Source: Opitutaceae bacterium (lineage in GTDB: Bacteria > Verrucomicrobiota > Verrucomicrobiia > Opitutales > Opitutaceae). From it: a stretch of DNA of 9,660 nucleotides. The notes below the pieces were generated by a model. That model saw nothing but the letters and a program-made list of their open reading frames with translations. It had not been told where the DNA came from and made no database searches. The stretch lies in NCBI GenBank assembly GCA_009919985.1, contig RGAX01000100.1:1-9660 (forward strand), written 5' to 3'. Positions 8,231 to 9,660 of this stretch are shown one piece after another. A program made the translations under genes and the position numbers. Numbering within the stretch: position 1 is the first letter of the stretch; every line of letters starts with the position of its first letter.

Positions 8231-8396
8231 GAAAGGGTTTACGAAGGGTGAAAAATTAAAGGAGAATTCTCTCTTGAATCGGGGTGGATACGCGAGGGTT
8301 TTTTTGAGAAAAAATGAGGTAGGGAAAGGCGATCCTTTACGTTTTAAGGAAACCTTTCGTTTGACCGGGGTGGGGGTACCGGCAAGAACCTCGTCT
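8231..8396. promoter_or_regulatory. divergent intergenic region (gyrB versus zinc-ribbon/rnpB)
   Basis: These 166 bases must hold the gyrB-gyrA promoter (minus) and probably that of the zinc-ribbon/rnpB unit (plus). The region is more AT-rich than its surroundings, with T and A runs around 8299-8314 and an AAAAATTAAA patch near 8251-8260. It contains a 10-bp palindrome GAGAATTCTC (8262-8271) and a small inverted repeat AAAGG/CCTTT (8325-8329 and 8334-8338). A TTGACC at 8361-8366 resembles a plus-strand -35 box but lacks a matching -10. I cannot assign sigma-70 boxes with confidence on either strand. Confidence 0.45.
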
Positions 8397-8978
8397 ATGC
8401 CCAGCCCTTTGCTCGAAACGCTGCTCATTCTCCAGGATCGCGACACGAAAAAACTGGGTATTGAGGTGCAATTGAAGGCGGTGCCCCGCGACGTAGCGGC
8501 GGTCGAAGCTAAGATTGCGGCAGAAAAGGCGGCCATCGTCGGCCACGAGATCGAGACGACCTTGAAACAGATTGGCGAATTTGAGGGTCAACAACTCGAG
8601 TTGATGTACGGTCTGGACGAGGCGAAGAAGAAATTTGCCGCGGCTGAAGCGGTGTTGAAGACCAACATCTCGGGTCACGAAGCGCGGATCAAAACCTTGC
8701 GCGAGCGTGAAGTTAGTTTGGCGGCAGAGCTGAAGGACGCCCAAGTGGCCTTTAACCTCGCGCGCGAGCCTGTGACCGAGCCCGCGCGGCGGATCTACGA
8801 TCGCATCGCGGTGCGCACGCAACCAGTGATCGTGGCCACGAACAGTGGCACCTGCTGTGGATGTCATTTGAAAATTTCCAACGAAGTTGAGACCGCTGCG
8901 CGCGGCAAAGGCCCCGCCGGACCAAACCAACTCGCGACTTGCGAGAACTGCGGACGTATCGTTTACTGGGAATCTTAG
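8397..8978 (+). CDS. coiled-coil C4 zinc-ribbon protein (COG1579 / zf-RING_7 family)
   Basis: This 193-residue protein matches the COG1579 family: a long antiparallel coiled coil followed by a zinc ribbon. Residues 1-20 carry the usual family opening (LLETLLILQDRD). Residues about 25-125 are charged heptad-rich helices, and the C-terminal ribbon uses C153-x-x-C156 (in TCCGCHLKIS) and C182-x-x-C185 (in CENCGRIVYW) to bind one zinc. Characterised relatives include H. pylori HP0958 (FlgZ), an RNA- and RpoN-binding flagellar regulator, and chlamydial CT398, so a nucleic-acid or protein chaperone role is plausible but unproven here. It is somewhat shorter than the roughly 240-residue norm. The ATG at 8397 gives the proper family N-terminus; the frame is open upstream to 8229, but that part overlaps the gyrB promoter region. 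The TAG stop (8976-8978) overlaps the P1 helix of rnpB, and the two are probably co-transcribed. No Shine-Dalgarno is visible. Confidence 0.9.
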   Translation: MPSPLLETLLILQDRDTKKLGIEVQLKAVPRDVAAVEAKIAAEKAAIVGHEIETTLKQIGEFEGQQLELMYGLDEAKKKFAAAEAVLKTNISGHEARIKTLREREVSLAAELKDAQVAFNLAREPVTEPARRIYDRIAVRTQPVIVATNSGTCCGCHLKISNEVETAARGKGPAGPNQLATCENCGRIVYWES

Positions 8979-9423
8979 CTTTGGGGCCTGGCTGTCGCTC
9001 CAAGTTCTTTGATCCCAAGACGCGGTTAAACGCCGCGTCCGTTTTGAAATTTGGAGAGGAAAGTCCGGACACCGTAGGGCAGGATGCTGTGCCAGCTTCA
9101 CCGCGAGCACAGGCAGTGCGTCTTAAAGCGCGCTGACGGAAAGTGTCACAGAGAATATACCGCCGAGTGGGCAACCGCTCGGTAAGGGTGAAAAGGTGGG
9201 GTAAGAGCCCACCGCGTCCGCCGCGAGGCGGGCGGCATGACAAACCCCTTCCGGTGCAAGGCAAAATAGGTGACTGGGCGGCCCGTCCGATAGTCACGGG
9301 TATGCCGCATCCCATCGTCGGGCAAGTGCCGGGCGCGGGACTCGTTCGCAAGGACGTTGAGAGAAATGACGGCCGAAGCGTCGCAAGACGTGGCACAGAA
9401 TCCGGCTTAACGGCCCCAAAGCT
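8977..9423 (+). ncRNA. rnpB: RNase P RNA (bacterial type A)
   Basis: This is the catalytic RNA of RNase P, which removes 5' leaders from pre-tRNAs together with the RnpA protein. The universal core is present: GAGGAAAGTCCGGAC (9056-9070, P4 5' side) with ACAGAATCCGGCTTA (9395-9409, P4 3' side), CACAGAGAA (9147-9155), GGTAAGGGTGAAA followed by GTAAGAGCCCACCGC (9181-9215), and CCGGTGCAAGGC (9251-9262), whose GGT is the L15 site that pairs with tRNA CCA. P1 is a perfect 12-bp helix (8977-8988 with 9412-9423). P2 is GGCTGTC/GACGGCC (8990-8996 with 9368-9374). P3 is closed by CTCCAA/TTGGAG with an inner GACGCGG/CCGCGTC hairpin. P9 (GCAA loop), P12 (GCGA loop) and a P19-like hairpin (9379-9390, GCAA loop) are GNRA-capped. 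At about 447 nt it is longer than the 377-nt E. coli RNA. The exact mature ends are inferred from P1. Confidence 0.97.
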
Positions 9424-9451
9424 AAAATTTTTCAAAGTGTCCCATCAGGCT

Positions 9452-9475
9452 AACAAAAGCGTAAGCCTTTTGTTT
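9452..9475 (+). terminator. possible terminator downstream of rnpB
   Basis: An inverted repeat AACAAAAG (9452-9459) and CTTTTGTT (9467-9474) flanks a 7-base spacer. An inner GC/GC pair can close a GTAA tetraloop with one bulged C. The T-rich 3' arm could serve as the U-tract. It lies 28 bases after the end of the rnpB P1 helix and before the next gene, the right place for an rnpB terminator. The stem is AT-rich and therefore weak. An AAAATTTTT run directly after P1 (9424-9432) is the alternative release site. Confidence 0.4.
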
Positions 9476-9530
9476 CCGTAGCGTAACGCCTGTGCCACGG
9501 TTTTGTCACATAAGTAGGCCAACCTCAGGG

Positions 9531-9660
9531 GTGATTAAATTACCAACACCACCTAGGTATTATTTCGTTCTACCGCTTTGGGCGCTCGCTGTCGCCCTGA
9601 TCGCCGCCGCTCCGACGGCTCGCTCCGCCGAAGCGGTCAAGCCCGCCGCCTCTGCTGTAC
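9531..9660 (+). CDS. N-terminus of a probable exported protein (cut off by window end)
   Basis: Only the first 43 codons are present. From a GTG at 9531 the frame reads MIKLPTPPRYY, then a strongly hydrophobic stretch (FVLPLWALAVALIAAA, about residues 12-27), then APTARSA with probable signal peptidase cleavage before or after EA (about residues 33-35), and an alanine- and proline-rich continuation. This is a typical Sec signal peptide. The frame has no stop up to the window end. An in-frame GTG at 9492 is an alternative start, but it would place a hydrophilic extension before the signal peptide. No proper Shine-Dalgarno precedes 9531. Nothing of the mature domain is visible, so no function can be given. 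It is too short to be certain it is a gene. Confidence 0.55.
   Translation, partial: MIKLPTPPRYYFVLPLWALAVALIAAAPTARSAEAVKPAASAV

Noticed and set aside
6515..8251. A 578-codon plus-strand open frame antisense to gyrB
   Set aside because: It is very rich in Gly, Val, Asp and Ala, shows no family motifs and lies opposite a certain gyrB. Long antisense frames are expected in GC-rich coding DNA with strong third-position bias.
8229..8396. 56-codon N-terminal extension of the zinc-ribbon protein
   Set aside because: The family begins with an LLETLLILQDRD-type helix, which directly follows the ATG at 8397. The extension is basic, lacks family similarity and overlaps the gyrB leader.
8231..8536. 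102-codon N-terminal extension of gyrB
   Set aside because: The sequence has no gyrase similarity, runs antisense across the start of the zinc-ribbon gene and occupies the divergent promoter region. The ATG at 8230 gives a normal GyrB N-terminus.
8752..9435. Minus-strand 227-codon open frame across the zinc-ribbon gene and rnpB
   Set aside because: It is antisense to both a family-supported protein gene and a structured RNA, and has no protein-family features.
9143..9481. Plus-strand open frame of 112 codons within the rnpB region
   Set aside because: It is covered almost wholly by the conserved core and P1 helix of RNase P RNA. The translation is Arg/Pro/Gly-rich without recognisable motifs.

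Overview
This window is GC-rich chromosomal core DNA from a Gram-negative-type bacterium. The long E. coli-like GyrB, the general style of the proteins and the near absence of Shine-Dalgarno sequences lead me to guess a Verrucomicrobiota/Opitutae member. That is an inference from overall resemblance, and no 16S rRNA or other taxonomic marker is present. I see no mobile element, phage gene, CRISPR array, tRNA or defence system.

Layout from left to right. A plus-strand DUF2071/YqjF-like protein (27-842) converges, with a 9-bp gap, on a minus-strand pair. That pair is an EIIA-Ntr/fructose-type PTS IIA protein (1830-2315) followed 12 bp later by a CorA Mg2+/Co2+ channel (852-1817). Divergent from the pair is a small exported coiled-coil protein (2425-3012). 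It converges on the minus-strand gyrB-gyrA operon (gyrB 5678-8230, gyrA 3106-5622), which ends at a strong intrinsic terminator (3024-3061). Divergent from gyrB is a COG1579-type coiled-coil/C4 zinc-ribbon protein (8397-8978). Its stop codon lies inside the P1 helix of the RNase P RNA gene rnpB (8977-9423). The window ends with the start of a probable exported protein (9531 onward, cut off).

How the genes work together. GyrB and GyrA form the A2B2 DNA gyrase and are co-transcribed. The PTS IIA protein and CorA are probably co-transcribed and suggest a link between phosphotransfer signalling and divalent-cation or envelope homeostasis. The zinc-ribbon protein and rnpB are physically fused at their boundary and are probably on one transcript, which makes this the most interesting arrangement here. 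I found no clearly new multi-gene system. The best leads are the zinc-ribbon/rnpB junction, the ptsN-corA pair, the exported coiled-coil protein and the consistent lack of Shine-Dalgarno sequences.
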